Part shown: positions 8,037 to 16,740 of the stretch, piece by piece | Layout of the letters: every line of letters starts with the position of its first letter | How positions within the stretch are numbered: position 1 is the first letter of the stretch | Assembly: GCA_019931245.1 (NCBI GenBank) | Contig: JAINDL010000088.1 | Span: 1-59,441, forward strand | Direction: 5' to 3' | Origin: Bryobacteraceae bacterium CoA2 C42 | Lineage (GTDB): Bacteria; Acidobacteriota; Terriglobia; Bryobacterales; Bryobacteraceae | Length of the DNA: 59,441 nt | Made by a program: the position numbers and the translations under genes | The notes under the pieces: generated by a model | Told to the model about the DNA's origin: nothing | Databases searched by the model: none | The model's input: only the letters and a program-made list of their open reading frames with translations

Positions 8037-10705
8037 GGTTTCTGCAGCTCTTTGAGTGCCCGGGGATCGTCCATCTTCGGCCCCGGCTTCGGGTCGAGCG
8101 GCTCCCGCGCCTTAGCCGGGTCGAAGAGTTCGGGGCGGACGGAGAGGAGCTTGTAGGGGGCGAAGTCCGGGTCGGCGCTGGAGAAGCAGTCGGACAGGTC
8201 GGCGGCGGCGGCGTCGTAGAGGTTGAGCGGCGGCAGGCCCAGCAGGCGGAAGGCGGTCTTGAGGAATCCGGGGAAGCTGGAGTTCACCTTCGAGACGTAG
8301 TTCTTCTTGGCGTAGGGGCTGGCGATCATCATGACGGTGCGGTGGGAGTCGACGTGGTCGACGCCGCCCTGGGAGTCGTCTTCGGTGATGAGCACGGCCA
8401 TCTGCTTCCACCAGGGGCTTTTCGAGAGAAACTCGATGATGCGGCCGAGGGCGATGTCGTTGTCGGCCACGTAGGAGGCCTGGTAGGGGTAGCCGTCTTC
8501 GGGGCGCGGCTTGGCGGTGTGGTCGTTGGGCAGATGGACAAACAGGAAACGGGGGAACTCTTCGTGGCCCTCGATGTAGAGGCGCTCCACCTCTTTGATG
8601 AACTGCGTGGCGCGGAACTGGTCCGGGATGTTGGTGTTGTAGTTGGGATAGTCGCGGGAGGTGTTACGGTAGAGCGGGTCCGGCATGGGGACGTTGGTGA
8701 GGAAGCGGACGCCGGTGGGTTTGAGGCCTTCGCCTTCGTCGCCGCCGGCGAGTTCGAAGCCTTCGCCGAAGTTACGGAAGGAGATCTTGTGCCGTTCGAG
8801 ATGGTGCCAGATCGCCCCGGCTTCGAGCTGCTCTTCGGGGTGTACCGAGGAGTTACTGCCGGTGAACAGGAGCCGACCGGGCGCCGCCGTGGGGAAGCGG
8901 AAGTTCTTCTGGCCGCCGTAGGCCGCCATGAGCGTCGACTCGGTCCAGGCATTGGGATAGGAGCCGGCGAGCCAGTGGTGGCCGTCGACGGAGACTTCGG
9001 AGTCGGCGTAGAAGTTGTCGGAGAAGGCGTAGCGGTCGATGAGCGAGCGGTGGTTGGGGGTGACGGCGATGTTCCGCAGGGCGGCGCGATTCTGCAGGCT
9101 GCCGCGCTCGGATTGGACGATGGCGTACTGGCCGAAGCGGGCGAGGTCCCAGGCGGAGTTGACGGCGCCGTTCGAGGCGGTGACGACATCGCCGAAGACT
9201 TCGTCGAAGGTGCGGTTTTCCTTGACGATCACGACGACGTAGCGGATCTCTTTGGGCAGCGCCGGTGCGGAGGCCCTTTGCGGAAGGAAACCGTTCAACT
9301 GCAGGACCTTGGCGGTGTGCCGGGCGAACTCGCCGGCGGCGGGGAAGGGGTAGACGGAGATGGAGCCGCGGCGCATTTCGGCGAGAAAGCTGCCGTCGAA
9401 GGCCTTGGTCAGGGAAGCGTTGGGGCCGGTGCCGTGGCCTTTGGCGTTGCCGACGTGGACGACGCCGTCGTGTACGCTGACGCGGGTGGGGAACCAGCCC
9501 GCGGGCAGGTGGGCGATGTGCTGCTGTTGCTTCAGGTCGATAACGCCGATGGCGTTGATGCCCGACTCGGCGACGAGCAGATGGTCGCCGTGGATGGCCA
9601 TGCCGGTGGGGAGGACGCCGCGGAGGGATTCGAGGCCGGGGATGCGGATTTCGATCTCGCGTTCGACGGTGAGGGTTTTGGCGTTGATGACGGTGATGGA
9701 GTCGTTGTGGCCGTTGGCAACGTAGACGTGGTCGCCGTGGGCGAGGACGCCGCTGGGGCTGGAGCCGCCGTGGATGCCGTTGCCGAAGGGTTTGCCGGTG
9801 GGGATGAACTGGAGGACGCGGGGTGCGGCGGGGTCGGCGACGTCGACGACGGTGACGGAGTTGGCCTCCTTGACGTTAGGGCTGCCGAGGCCGGGGACGG
9901 CGACGGGGGTGCCGGAGGCGTTGGGGCGGGTGGCGCCCTGTTCGGCTTCGGCGCTGGGGAAGCCGAAGGCGGGGAACGGCAGTCCGGTGAGGCGGGCAGC
10001 CTTGGGCTGGGCGCCGGGGATGGCGCTGTATTCGAACATGCCGATGTTGGTGACGTAGACGCGGCGGGCGTCCGGGGAGAGGGTGATGGCGAAGGGAAGA
10101 CGCCCAGTGCGAAACGAACCCACAACTCGCCTCTTCTTCGCTTCGAAGATGACGACGCGGAAGTTGGCCTGGTCGACGACGTAGAGGAGGCCGCGGGCGG
10201 GGTCGAGGGCGAGGTCGCCGGAGTAGGAGTCGGCGAAGCCGTTGCCGTTGAGTTCGAGGATCTGTTTGGGTTGGCCGGTGGCGATGTCGACGAGGCGGAC
10301 GCGGCCGGAGTTGCCTTCGCTGGCCCAGATGTCGTGGTTGTTTTCAAAAGCCAAGCCCATGAAGACGCTGCGGAACTCGTCGTCATCGTCGGCGGGTTTG
10401 GGGCGGGAGCCGAGGGCTTCGATGGTGTGGATGCGGTAGGCGCCAGCGCTTTGGTCGAGGACGGTGAGGGAGTAGCGGTTGGGTCCGCCATCGGCGGAGA
10501 CGACGTGGCGACCGTCGGGGGAGACGGCAAGGCCCCAGATGCCGGGGCCGGTTTGGAACTGGCGGCCGAGGGGGGCGAGCATGCGGCCGCCGGGCAGGAT
10601 GGTTTCACCGCCGGGGCGGCGGGCGGCGGGGCGGGTGCCGGCGGGGGTGCGGTAGTCGGCCGCCAAGAGGGCAAGGGGGAGGAGCAATCCAAAAGCGGCG
10701 CGCAT
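8033..10705 (-). CDS. Exported YncE-type beta-propeller/phosphoesterase fusion
   Basis: 890 residues with a Sec signal (MRAAFGLLLPLALLAADY). The N-terminal half (about 50-430) is a YVTN-type propeller with repeated units such as GLAVSPDGRHVVSADGG, LSPDARRVYVTNIGMF and HGDHVYVANGHNDSITVI. The C-terminal half (about 480-830) is a PF04185-like phosphoesterase/phospholipase C domain: VVIVKENRTFDEVFGDV, FLFVHLPNDHTAKP and LITEDDSQGGVDHVDSHR carry the metal ligands of the alkaline-phosphatase superfamily. This two-domain protein is known in Acidobacteria and Planctomycetes without an established substrate. It is transcribed divergently from the NIPSNAP gene with only 22 bases between starts. Confidence 0.9.
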   Translation of the reverse strand: MRAAFGLLLPLALLAADYRTPAGTRPAARRPGGETILPGGRMLAPLGRQFQTGPGIWGLAVSPDGRHVVSADGGPNRYSLTVLDQSAGAYRIHTIEALGSRPKPADDDDEFRSVFMGLAFENNHDIWASEGNSGRVRLVDIATGQPKQILELNGNGFADSYSGDLALDPARGLLYVVDQANFRVVIFEAKKRRVVGSFRTGRLPFAITLSPDARRVYVTNIGMFEYSAIPGAQPKAARLTGLPFPAFGFPSAEAEQGATRPNASGTPVAVPGLGSPNVKEANSVTVVDVADPAAPRVLQFIPTGKPFGNGIHGGSSPSGVLAHGDHVYVANGHNDSITVINAKTLTVEREIEIRIPGLESLRGVLPTGMAIHGDHLLVAESGINAIGVIDLKQQQHIAHLPAGWFPTRVSVHDGVVHVGNAKGHGTGPNASLTKAFDGSFLAEMRRGSISVYPFPAAGEFARHTAKVLQLNGFLPQRASAPALPKEIRYVVVIVKENRTFDEVFGDVVTASNGAVNSAWDLARFGQYAIVQSERGSLQNRAALRNIAVTPNHRSLIDRYAFSDNFYADSEVSVDGHHWLAGSYPNAWTESTLMAAYGGQKNFRFPTAAPGRLLFTGSNSSVHPEEQLEAGAIWHHLERHKISFRNFGEGFELAGGDEGEGLKPTGVRFLTNVPMPDPLYRNTSRDYPNYNTNIPDQFRATQFIKEVERLYIEGHEEFPRFLFVHLPNDHTAKPRPEDGYPYQASYVADNDIALGRIIEFLSKSPWWKQMAVLITEDDSQGGVDHVDSHRTVMMIASPYAKKNYVSKVNSSFPGFLKTAFRLLGLPPLNLYDAAAADLSDCFSSADPDFAPYKLLSVRPELFDPAKAREPLDPKPGPKMDDPRALKELQKP

Positions 10706-10727
10706 AGAGGTAATCTCAATTATTATC

Positions 10728-11381
10728 GTGCTGAGACAGACTTCGCCAAATCAGAAGACCCAGCTGTACGTGCTGGAACAGTTTGTGTTGCATCAGGGGC
10801 CGCAGGGGCCGGCGGTGCACGAGTGGATACAGAATCGCTGGTTGCCGGCGCATCCGGGTCCGGCGCTGGTGCTCGATGCCGTGGTGGCGGCGCAGATGCC
10901 GCAGGTGGCGACGATCCGGGGCTACGGTTCGGTGGGGGAGTGGCTCGAGAGCCGGGTGGAGCCGCCGGCGACGGCGGATGCGTCGGTAACGCTGCTTGAG
11001 CCGACGAGTTATTCGCCGGAGTTGGAGTTGGGCGGTGGCGAGAAGGGCCGCATTTTTGAGATGCGGCTGTACCATTCGCCGTCCTGGCCGCAGTTGGAGT
11101 TGTTGCACGAGCGGTTTGCGGGCCCGGAGATTGGGATCTTCCACCGGCTGGGGATTCGGCCGGTGCTGTACAGCAGTACGCTGGCGGGCCAGCATCTACC
11201 CAACTTGGTGTACGTGACGCCGTTTGCCGACCTTGGGGAGCGGGAGCGGGCGTGGGGTGCGTTTATGGCTGACCCGGAGTGGCACCGGGTGCGGGCGGAG
11301 AGTGTGGAGCGGGGAGGGCAGATCTCGCAGTGGATGGAGATTACGCTGTGGCGGGCGGCGGGGTACTCGCCGGTGCGGTGA
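10728..11381 (+). CDS. NIPSNAP-family protein
   Basis: 217 residues. Two ferredoxin-like repeats of the NIPSNAP type can be seen: QLYVLEQFVLHQGPQG near the start and IFEMRLYHSPSWPQLELL in the middle, each followed by aromatic-rich strands; the end has WGAFMADPEWHRVRAESV, typical of the family. Function is unknown; relatives resemble dimeric alpha-beta barrel proteins. The start is GTG at 10728; a later in-frame GTG at 10767 is an alternative. The last codons and stop (YSPVR, TGA 11379-11381) lie in a 22-bp sequence repeated at 11871-11892, the site where a foreign segment entered. Confidence 0.8.
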   Translation: MLRQTSPNQKTQLYVLEQFVLHQGPQGPAVHEWIQNRWLPAHPGPALVLDAVVAAQMPQVATIRGYGSVGEWLESRVEPPATADASVTLLEPTSYSPELELGGGEKGRIFEMRLYHSPSWPQLELLHERFAGPEIGIFHRLGIRPVLYSSTLAGQHLPNLVYVTPFADLGERERAWGAFMADPEWHRVRAESVERGGQISQWMEITLWRAAGYSPVR

Positions 11382-11853
11382 GACCGACCTCTTTTCCCGC
11401 GAGTCGGCGGAGATCTTGAAGCGTCAAGTACGAAGCCTGAAGGCCCGCAAGGTCCCCGCTTAGCGCAACACACTGCAATCGCAATCCACGGTATTTGTTA
11501 AAAAGCATAACGCCCAACCACCGAAGTTGCCGATTGGAGAAGTATTGAGCGAACTGGTAGTCACCCCTCACGGGTTCTCCCGTAATGAGTAGAAGCATGT
11601 CCGCGACGGCAAAGACCGGCTTTTCGTCTTGTACGCAGGCTCGCAGCTGACTCCCAACGCGTTCTCGAATCCGTAACTCGCAGTCGACCGAATTGTATTC
11701 ATGACTGCCTTGATCGGTTCGCTCCCTAACTAATGCCAGAAGCTCGCAGCGCCTGCAGGTTAGCCTGTGGCGATGAGGTTGGCCGAGGCAGGTAGAACAT
11801 CGCCCATCAAGAACTCCCTGAAGCCGCTCATCGATTTGCGCATCTGTCAGCAT
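11341..11853 (-). CDS. Orphan zinc-ribbon-like protein, cargo of an insertion
   Basis: 170 residues from ATG 11853. Near the N-terminus lies a possible zinc ribbon, CSTC followed 14 residues later by CRRC (about residues 19-36), then a helical region with charged and aromatic residues (YFSNRQLRWLGVMLFNKYRG). The longer frame upstream of 11853 is a shadow of the next gene and was rejected. The base composition is clearly less GC-rich than neighbours. The last 12 codons (TAPASTPPPATA) come from the repeat and from the old 3' end of the neighbouring gene, so this gene acquired its C-terminus at insertion. I recognise no family; DNA- or RNA-binding would fit the zinc-ribbon pattern but is a guess. 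Confidence 0.6.
   Translation of the reverse strand: MLTDAQIDERLQGVLDGRCSTCLGQPHRHRLTCRRCELLALVRERTDQGSHEYNSVDCELRIRERVGSQLRACVQDEKPVFAVADMLLLITGEPVRGDYQFAQYFSNRQLRWLGVMLFNKYRGLRLQCVALSGDLAGLQASYLTLQDLRRLAGKEVGLTAPASTPPPATA
11360..11381 (+). repeat. 22-bp direct repeat, left copy
   Basis: Contains the NIPSNAP stop codon and, on the minus strand, the final residues of the cargo gene. It matches 11871-11892 at 21 of 22 positions (C versus T at the seventh base). The flanking bases differ on both sides. Confidence 0.9.
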
Positions 11854-11863
11854 CGGGCCAACG

Positions 11864-12103
11864 TCAAGAGGGGGTATTCGCCGGTGCGGTGATGCGGGTG
11901 GCGGGGATGCCCGCCCGGTGGAGGTTGTTTTCCACCTTGTCGATCGAGAGGCGGGAGGCGTCGTACTCGACCAGAATCTCGTCGAGCGAAGGCTGCAGTT
12001 TGATCTGCTCGATGCCATAGATGGCATGGGCGCGGTTGATGCGATTCATCAGAGCCTCGTCGACGGGCTTGAGCAGCTGGTAGCGGAGTTGAACGCGGGT
12101 CAT
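11864..12103 (-). CDS. Small metal-associated-domain-like (ferredoxin-fold) protein
   Basis: 79 residues, preceded by AGAGAG at the start. The pattern of strands and helices (VQLRYQLLKPVDEALMNRIN, GIEQIKLQPSLDEILVEYDA, VENNLHRAGIPATRI) resembles heavy-metal-associated/copper-chaperone folds, in which the late residues form the last strand. The CxxC metal motif is absent, so metal binding in the usual way is unlikely. Its 3' end was changed by the neighbouring insertion: the ancestral tail was probably ITAPASTPPPATA, and it now ends ITAPANTPS. A role with the metal efflux genes 3.5 kb away is possible but not shown by proximity alone. Confidence 0.65.
   Translation of the reverse strand: MTRVQLRYQLLKPVDEALMNRINRAHAIYGIEQIKLQPSLDEILVEYDASRLSIDKVENNLHRAGIPATRITAPANTPS
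11871..11892 (+). repeat. 22-bp direct repeat, right copy
   Basis: Second copy, now forming the last codons of the metal-associated-domain gene on the minus strand (ITAPANTP before a new stop). The 511-bp offset from the left copy equals the length of the inserted unit. Confidence 0.9.
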
Positions 12104-12129
12104 CTCTCTTAATTCTAACGCGAGAGTTT

Positions 12130-13488
12130 TTAGCCCCAGAGCTCCTCAACCGGCTTGTAGAGCCCTTCGCTGGCGTAAGGCACGTACTCGAAGCCGCGGC
12201 CGAAGGGGTCGTCGTAGCGCACGTTGGTCCAATTGATGCCGAGGGCGGAGTAGATGGTCGCTTCGATATCCTCGACGCGGATGTCGCGTTGCTCGGACCA
12301 GCCGAACTCGGTGGTGCGGGCGCCCTGCGCATCGGTTTCCCCGATGGCGCGGCCGCCTTTGACGCCGCCGCCGGCGAAGACGGCGAACTGCTGCGTGTAG
12401 TGATCGCGGCCCGCCTGGTTGTTCAGCGCGCCGACAGTGCGGCCGAACTCGCCCATCATCACCACCAGCGTTTCGTTGAGCAGGCCGGCGGCCTTGAGGT
12501 CGGCGATCAGCGCGCCGTAGCCGTTATCGAGCGTCCGGCCGAGGGTAAACATGCTGTTACCGTTGGGGGCGTAGATGCCCGAGTGCATATCCCAGCCGCC
12601 GAGGGTGATCTGGATGTAGCGGGTACCGGAGTTGGCGGCGAGCACCTGTTTGGCGGTGAGCAGGGCGTTGCCGAAGCCGGTGTTGCCGTAACGGGCGCTG
12701 TCGGCGGCGGTGTACTTGAAGGCCTGGTCGACGGTGGGGTTGTACATGAGGCCGCGGGCCGACTGATAGAAGGCTCCGTAGTCCTCCATGACGGGCGAGA
12801 GGGGGGACTTGGCGCGCAGCGGGGCGTCGAGGCTTTCGAGCAGATCGTATTTTGCGGTGAAGCGGGACGCGCCGTCGGGATGGGTGGTGTTGGCGAGGCC
12901 GGTGGTGCTGGGCGCGGTCTTGAAGGGTTCGTACTGCGCGGGCAGATAGCCGGAGCCCACCGCGCCGTCGGCGTTCAACGCCAGGAACGTGGGGAAGAGC
13001 TGCCCCGGGGTGCGTTCGGCCCGTTTTTCGAGTGCGACGATAGAACCGATGTTGGGGGCGACGTCGCCGAGGACCGCGGCGGGGCTGCGGCCGATCTGCA
13101 CCCAGGTTTGCGAGAGCGAGTGCTGGGCGGCCCAGGCGCGGACGCTGCGGAGGATGGCGATGTCGTCGAGTTGAGCGGCGATTTTAGGAAAGACCCCGGT
13201 GTTGAAGCGGATGCCTTTGATGGTCTCGGGCTGGAAGCCGGCGGGGCTGATGCCGTCGAGGAACTTGAGATCGAAGGTATCGACGTGGGACGGGGCGCCG
13301 GTGAGCAGAATGAAGATGACATTCTTGGCGGTGTTCCGGGTTTTCACGTCGAGGTTGCGGACGAGCTGAGCCTGAGAGTTGCCGGCGAGGAAGGAGCCCG
13401 TGACGCCAGCGCCGAGCAGGCGGAAGAACTCGCGCCGCGAGGCGAAGGGGCGGCGGAAGAAAGGGATGTGGGAATGGTTGGGGGTCAT
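12130..13488 (-). CDS. DUF1501 family protein (Tat-exported)
   Basis: 452 residues. A twin-arginine signal is visible (ASRREFFRLLGAG, residues about 16-28). The body carries the sulfatase-like DUF1501 features GAPSHVDTFDLK, GGWDMHSG, VVMMGEFGRT and a closing segment on WSEQRDIRVEDIEATIYSALG. A good ribosome site (AAGGAG) precedes ATG 13488. It lies 11 bases downstream of the DUF1549/DUF1553 gene, and the two are almost always paired in Planctomycetes and Acidobacteria. The biochemical role is not established; a surface or periplasmic degradative function is usually proposed. Confidence 0.93.
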   Translation of the reverse strand: MTPNHSHIPFFRRPFASRREFFRLLGAGVTGSFLAGNSQAQLVRNLDVKTRNTAKNVIFILLTGAPSHVDTFDLKFLDGISPAGFQPETIKGIRFNTGVFPKIAAQLDDIAILRSVRAWAAQHSLSQTWVQIGRSPAAVLGDVAPNIGSIVALEKRAERTPGQLFPTFLALNADGAVGSGYLPAQYEPFKTAPSTTGLANTTHPDGASRFTAKYDLLESLDAPLRAKSPLSPVMEDYGAFYQSARGLMYNPTVDQAFKYTAADSARYGNTGFGNALLTAKQVLAANSGTRYIQITLGGWDMHSGIYAPNGNSMFTLGRTLDNGYGALIADLKAAGLLNETLVVMMGEFGRTVGALNNQAGRDHYTQQFAVFAGGGVKGGRAIGETDAQGARTTEFGWSEQRDIRVEDIEATIYSALGINWTNVRYDDPFGRGFEYVPYASEGLYKPVEELWG

Positions 13489-13499
13489 GGCGGGGCTCC

Positions 13500-15431
13500 T
13501 TAATATTGGAAGGTGAAATCCACCTTGTTATAGAGGCTCCACAGGAGGTTTTCCGCCTGCTGGCCCCGGTTGCCATTGCTGAGGGCGGCGCTGCCGGCCG
13601 CCCGTTCGGTCTCATTGGGAAAGCGGGAGAGCACGTTGAGATACAGCGTCTCGACCAGCTGCCGTTCGTCGAGGTTGATGACCTGCCGGAGGAGGCTGGC
13701 GGTGGCCCCTGCGCCGGTGGCGCGGGTGCGGTTGACGAGGAAAGTGTTGTTCATCAGGGCGAGCGCCTGCAGGTCGGAGCCATCGGAGCGCCGGTCGTTA
13801 TCCTCCCGGTTGCCGGGGTAGAACACGTTCAGGAAGGCCGCCGAACCGCCGCGGGCGCTGGGGGAGGGGATCTGCATGGCCCAGTTGACGGTCCGGGTCT
13901 GGGTGCGGTCGTTCGCGTTGACCGCGAAGGTGATGGTGGCCGGAATCCTGCTGGTCTGCACGAGAGCGTCATGCAACTCTTCGGCACTGAGGCGGCGTAC
14001 CAAGCGCCGGGCGTGCAGATTTTCCCAGGCCGGGTTCCAATCGCCGTCGTAGCGGGCCGAGAGCTGATAGGCGTCCGAAGTCGTGATCAGGCGCATGACG
14101 GCTTTGAGGTCGAATCTGTTGGCGGCGAAGAACTCGCCCAGCTCCTTGAGTAGCCGGGCGTTTGAGGGTTGCAGGGTCCAGGGGGCGGGGGGTGGATTGT
14201 CGGGGTCGAGCCGGGCGGGATCCAACTGGTTGACGGGTTCGACGAGGCCGCGGACCATGAGCGCCTTCCACAGGTAGTTGACGGCGGCGCGGGCGAAGAG
14301 CGGATCGTTGACGACGGCGCGGGCGGCGGCCTCGCGCCAGTTGTCCCCGGCGGCGAGGGGAGGCGCGGCGGAGGCGGTGAAGGGGTATTCGGGGGCCACG
14401 GTATTGCTCGTGCCGAACCGGGTCCGCGCGGGGCGGTTGCCGGTGGTGGTGCCGAGAGCGTAAGCGCCACGGGCGTTGAAGTTGACGTTCCAGTAGTAAT
14501 AGTTGTTGTTGGTCGAGACCGGGCGGACCAGAGCCAGGGCCGTCTGCGAGAAGTAGGCGGCGAAGCCGTAGGCCTGGGCGCGGGAGGCGGTGCGGCCCCA
14601 CAGCGAGAGGGTATCGACGTGGCCGCGGCCGTTGTGACACAGGATGCAGTTGAAGTGGCTGACGCCGAGGAAGGTTTCGGCGGTAGCGGCGGCCATCTGA
14701 TCGTACATGTCCTGGGCGGGGCCATTGGTGACGCGGTTGCCGACCTGCCAGTTCAGCTCCCCGCGTTCAAACGAGTTCTGACCTTGGGCGGCGATCAGGG
14801 TGGAAGCGATCTGGTTGTAAGGCCGGTTGGCGGCCAGGGCGTCTTTGATCCACCGGTAGAAGGCTTCGCGGCCGTCGGCGAAGCGGTTGGTATCGGTGGC
14901 GCGAACAAAGTCCGTGTTGCGGAACAGGTCGCCGAAGAACATGGTCCACTTGTCGACCCATTCGGGGCTGGCGAGGAGTTCGTCGATGGCTTTGGCGCGT
15001 TTCTCGGGGTCGGGGTCGGCGACGAAGGCGTTGAGTTTGGCAACGGTGGGGACGCGTCCGGTGAGATCGAGGTTAATGCGGCGGAAGAACTCGTAGTCGT
15101 TCGACCGGCGGGCGGGTTCGATGCCGCGTTGCCGGAGGACGCCGAAGATGTGGCGGTCGACCAGGTTGCTGCTGTCGCCGGTGGCGGCGCGGCCGGACCC
15201 GGCGCTGCTGAGGAGCGCGGCGACGGAAGCCGTTTCGCGGCTGAGCCGACCGATGCGGGCCACCTGACTCCGGTCGGCGCGCAGTTTCATCTCCAGGGGG
15301 CTGAAGTAACTGCATTCGGCGTGCTCGACGGGGAGCAGCTCCCCCCCTGCCTGCCCGCTCTCGCCGGGCCCTTCCTGCCCGCTGAGGGCAAGGGTAAATG
15401 GTAGGGCCGCAGCCCACAACATTCGCTTCAT
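13500..15431 (-). CDS. DUF1549/DUF1553 domain protein with a heme-binding motif
   Basis: About 643 residues from ATG 15431; a TTG two codons upstream is less likely because it lies only two bases from GGGGA. A Sec signal is followed by a cysteine-containing linker, then DUF1549 (about 90-270, with RINLDLTGRVPTVAKLNAF and WTMFFGDLFRN) and DUF1553 (about 370-640, with RRLSAEELHDAL). One CILCH motif at about residues 264-268 fits covalent c-type heme binding. The separate planctomycete cytochrome C domain seen in many relatives is lacking. It forms an operon with the DUF1501 gene and is divergent from the efflux operon, with about 100 bases in between. Confidence 0.92.
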   Translation of the reverse strand: MKRMLWAAALPFTLALSGQEGPGESGQAGGELLPVEHAECSYFSPLEMKLRADRSQVARIGRLSRETASVAALLSSAGSGRAATGDSSNLVDRHIFGVLRQRGIEPARRSNDYEFFRRINLDLTGRVPTVAKLNAFVADPDPEKRAKAIDELLASPEWVDKWTMFFGDLFRNTDFVRATDTNRFADGREAFYRWIKDALAANRPYNQIASTLIAAQGQNSFERGELNWQVGNRVTNGPAQDMYDQMAAATAETFLGVSHFNCILCHNGRGHVDTLSLWGRTASRAQAYGFAAYFSQTALALVRPVSTNNNYYYWNVNFNARGAYALGTTTGNRPARTRFGTSNTVAPEYPFTASAAPPLAAGDNWREAAARAVVNDPLFARAAVNYLWKALMVRGLVEPVNQLDPARLDPDNPPPAPWTLQPSNARLLKELGEFFAANRFDLKAVMRLITTSDAYQLSARYDGDWNPAWENLHARRLVRRLSAEELHDALVQTSRIPATITFAVNANDRTQTRTVNWAMQIPSPSARGGSAAFLNVFYPGNREDNDRRSDGSDLQALALMNNTFLVNRTRATGAGATASLLRQVINLDERQLVETLYLNVLSRFPNETERAAGSAALSNGNRGQQAENLLWSLYNKVDFTFQY

Positions 15432-15531
15432 CTTCAAAATCCCCGTAATTAAAGTCTACGCCTCCGAACCCCGTTTCGTGCCCGGAGTTTCGCCGCCTAA
15501 GGTAATTTAACGGTCTGATAAGATCGACATA

Positions 15532-16740
15532 TTGCGCCTCTTAGTACTGTTCTTTACCACCGCAATCCTTTGGGCTGAACCGTTGACGCTGGTCCGGGCC
15601 ATCGCGGAAACCGTCGAACGGCACCCGCTGCTGGCTGCTGCTGATGGCCGCATAGGCACGGCGCAGGGACTGCTGGAGCAGGCGGCGCTGCGCCCGAATC
15701 CCCGGTTGGCGTTCCAGATCGAAAACCTGCGAGGGAGCTGGCAGGGCCCGTTTTACTACCCGCGGGACACGGACAACTTCGTGTGGGTGCAGCAGACGAT
15801 TGAGACGGCGCGGAAGCGCCAATACCGTACGGAGTTGGCGGGGGTGAACCGGCAGGTGGCCGAGAGCGCGCGGGTGCTGCTGCAGCAGCAGTTGGTGGCG
15901 CGGGTGAAGCAGGCGTGGTGGGTGGCGATTGGGGCGGAGCGGGCAAGGAAGGTGTACGCCGAGACGCGGACTACCTTCGCGCAGATCGTGGACTATCACC
16001 AGATCCGGGTACGGGAGGGGGCGATGGCGGAGGCGGATCTGATTCGGGTGCGGCTCGAGGCCGAGCGGTTCGCGCTGGCGGCGAACAACACCGACCTGGC
16101 GGCGGAGCGGGCGCGGATTGCGCTGCTGCGGGAGATGGGGAGGAGCGAGTTTGGACCGGTGGAGCTGGTGGATGAGCTGGAGACGGCCGTGCCAGCGTTG
16201 GCGGCGGATGCGGCCAAGGCGTTGGAGGCGCGTGGCGAGTTGGCGATTGCCCGGCGGGTGATTGCGGCGGCGCGGGCCAACCAGCAGTTGCAGGTGGCGC
16301 AGGCGCGGCCGAACTACGATGTACTGGGCGGCTACAAGCGGACGATGGGGCAGGATACGGCGCTGGTGGGTTTGCAGATGGACCTGCCGTTGAACAACCG
16401 GAACCAGGGCAACGTGGCGGCGGCGGTGGCGGAGATTCGGGTGGCGGAGAATGGGTTGAAGGCGGGCGAGGCGCTGGTGAAGGCGGAGCTCGAGACGGCT
16501 GAGATTGAGGTGCGGATGCGCCGCAAGCAGGTGGACGAGACGCTGAGACCGCTGCGGCGGCAGGCCGAGGAGACGGCGCGCATCGCCGCGGCGGCTTACC
16601 GCGAGGGCGGCACGGACCTGCTGCGGCTGCTCGATGCGCAGCGGCTGCAGTTGGAGACGCAGTTGGTGTATGTCCAGGCGCTGGTGGAGTACCGGCTGGC
16701 CGTGGCGAACCTGGAGACGGCGATGGGAGCGAACCAATGA
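15532..16740 (+). CDS. TolC-family outer-membrane channel of a metal efflux pump (CusC/CzcC type)
   Basis: 402 residues with a signal peptide (MRLLVLFFTTAILWA) that fixes the TTG start at 15532, though no strong ribosome site is visible. Two long alpha-helical hairpin repeats typical of TolC proteins follow: the first around LRPNPRLAFQIENLRG and QIVDYHQIRVREGAMAEADL, the second around VLGGYKRTMGQDTALVGLQM and YREGGTDLLRLLDAQRLQLE. It is the first gene of an operon with the adaptor and RND pump and overlaps the adaptor by 4 bases. It should form the outer-membrane duct. Confidence 0.9.
   Translation: MRLLVLFFTTAILWAEPLTLVRAIAETVERHPLLAAADGRIGTAQGLLEQAALRPNPRLAFQIENLRGSWQGPFYYPRDTDNFVWVQQTIETARKRQYRTELAGVNRQVAESARVLLQQQLVARVKQAWWVAIGAERARKVYAETRTTFAQIVDYHQIRVREGAMAEADLIRVRLEAERFALAANNTDLAAERARIALLREMGRSEFGPVELVDELETAVPALAADAAKALEARGELAIARRVIAAARANQQLQVAQARPNYDVLGGYKRTMGQDTALVGLQMDLPLNNRNQGNVAAAVAEIRVAENGLKAGEALVKAELETAEIEVRMRRKQVDETLRPLRRQAEETARIAAAAYREGGTDLLRLLDAQRLQLETQLVYVQALVEYRLAVANLETAMGANQ

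Larger units (their letters stand above)
11360..11892. mobile_element. Direct-repeat-flanked insertion with one cargo gene
   Basis: A segment of lower GC than its surroundings lies between two copies of GGGGTA(C/T)TCGCCGGTGCGGTGA. Removing one repeat plus the segment (511 bp) would rejoin the NIPSNAP gene to the convergent metal-associated gene with overlapping 3' ends. The reading of the two minus-strand genes supports this: both use the repeat in the same frame (TAPASTP versus TAPANTP). No transposase or terminal inverted repeats are visible, and 22 bp is long for a transposon target duplication, so the mechanism is unknown. Confidence 0.55.

Noticed and set aside
7901-10999. A 1032-codon open frame antisense to the phosphoesterase fusion gene
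   Set aside because: It is Gly/Val/Asp/Glu-rich with no domain, whereas the opposite strand has signal peptide, propeller repeats and metal motifs. GC-rich codon bias keeps the mirror frame open.
12289-15404. Long plus-strand frames opposite the DUF1501 and DUF1549 genes
   Set aside because: Biased composition without motifs, while the minus strand carries complete, recognisable proteins.
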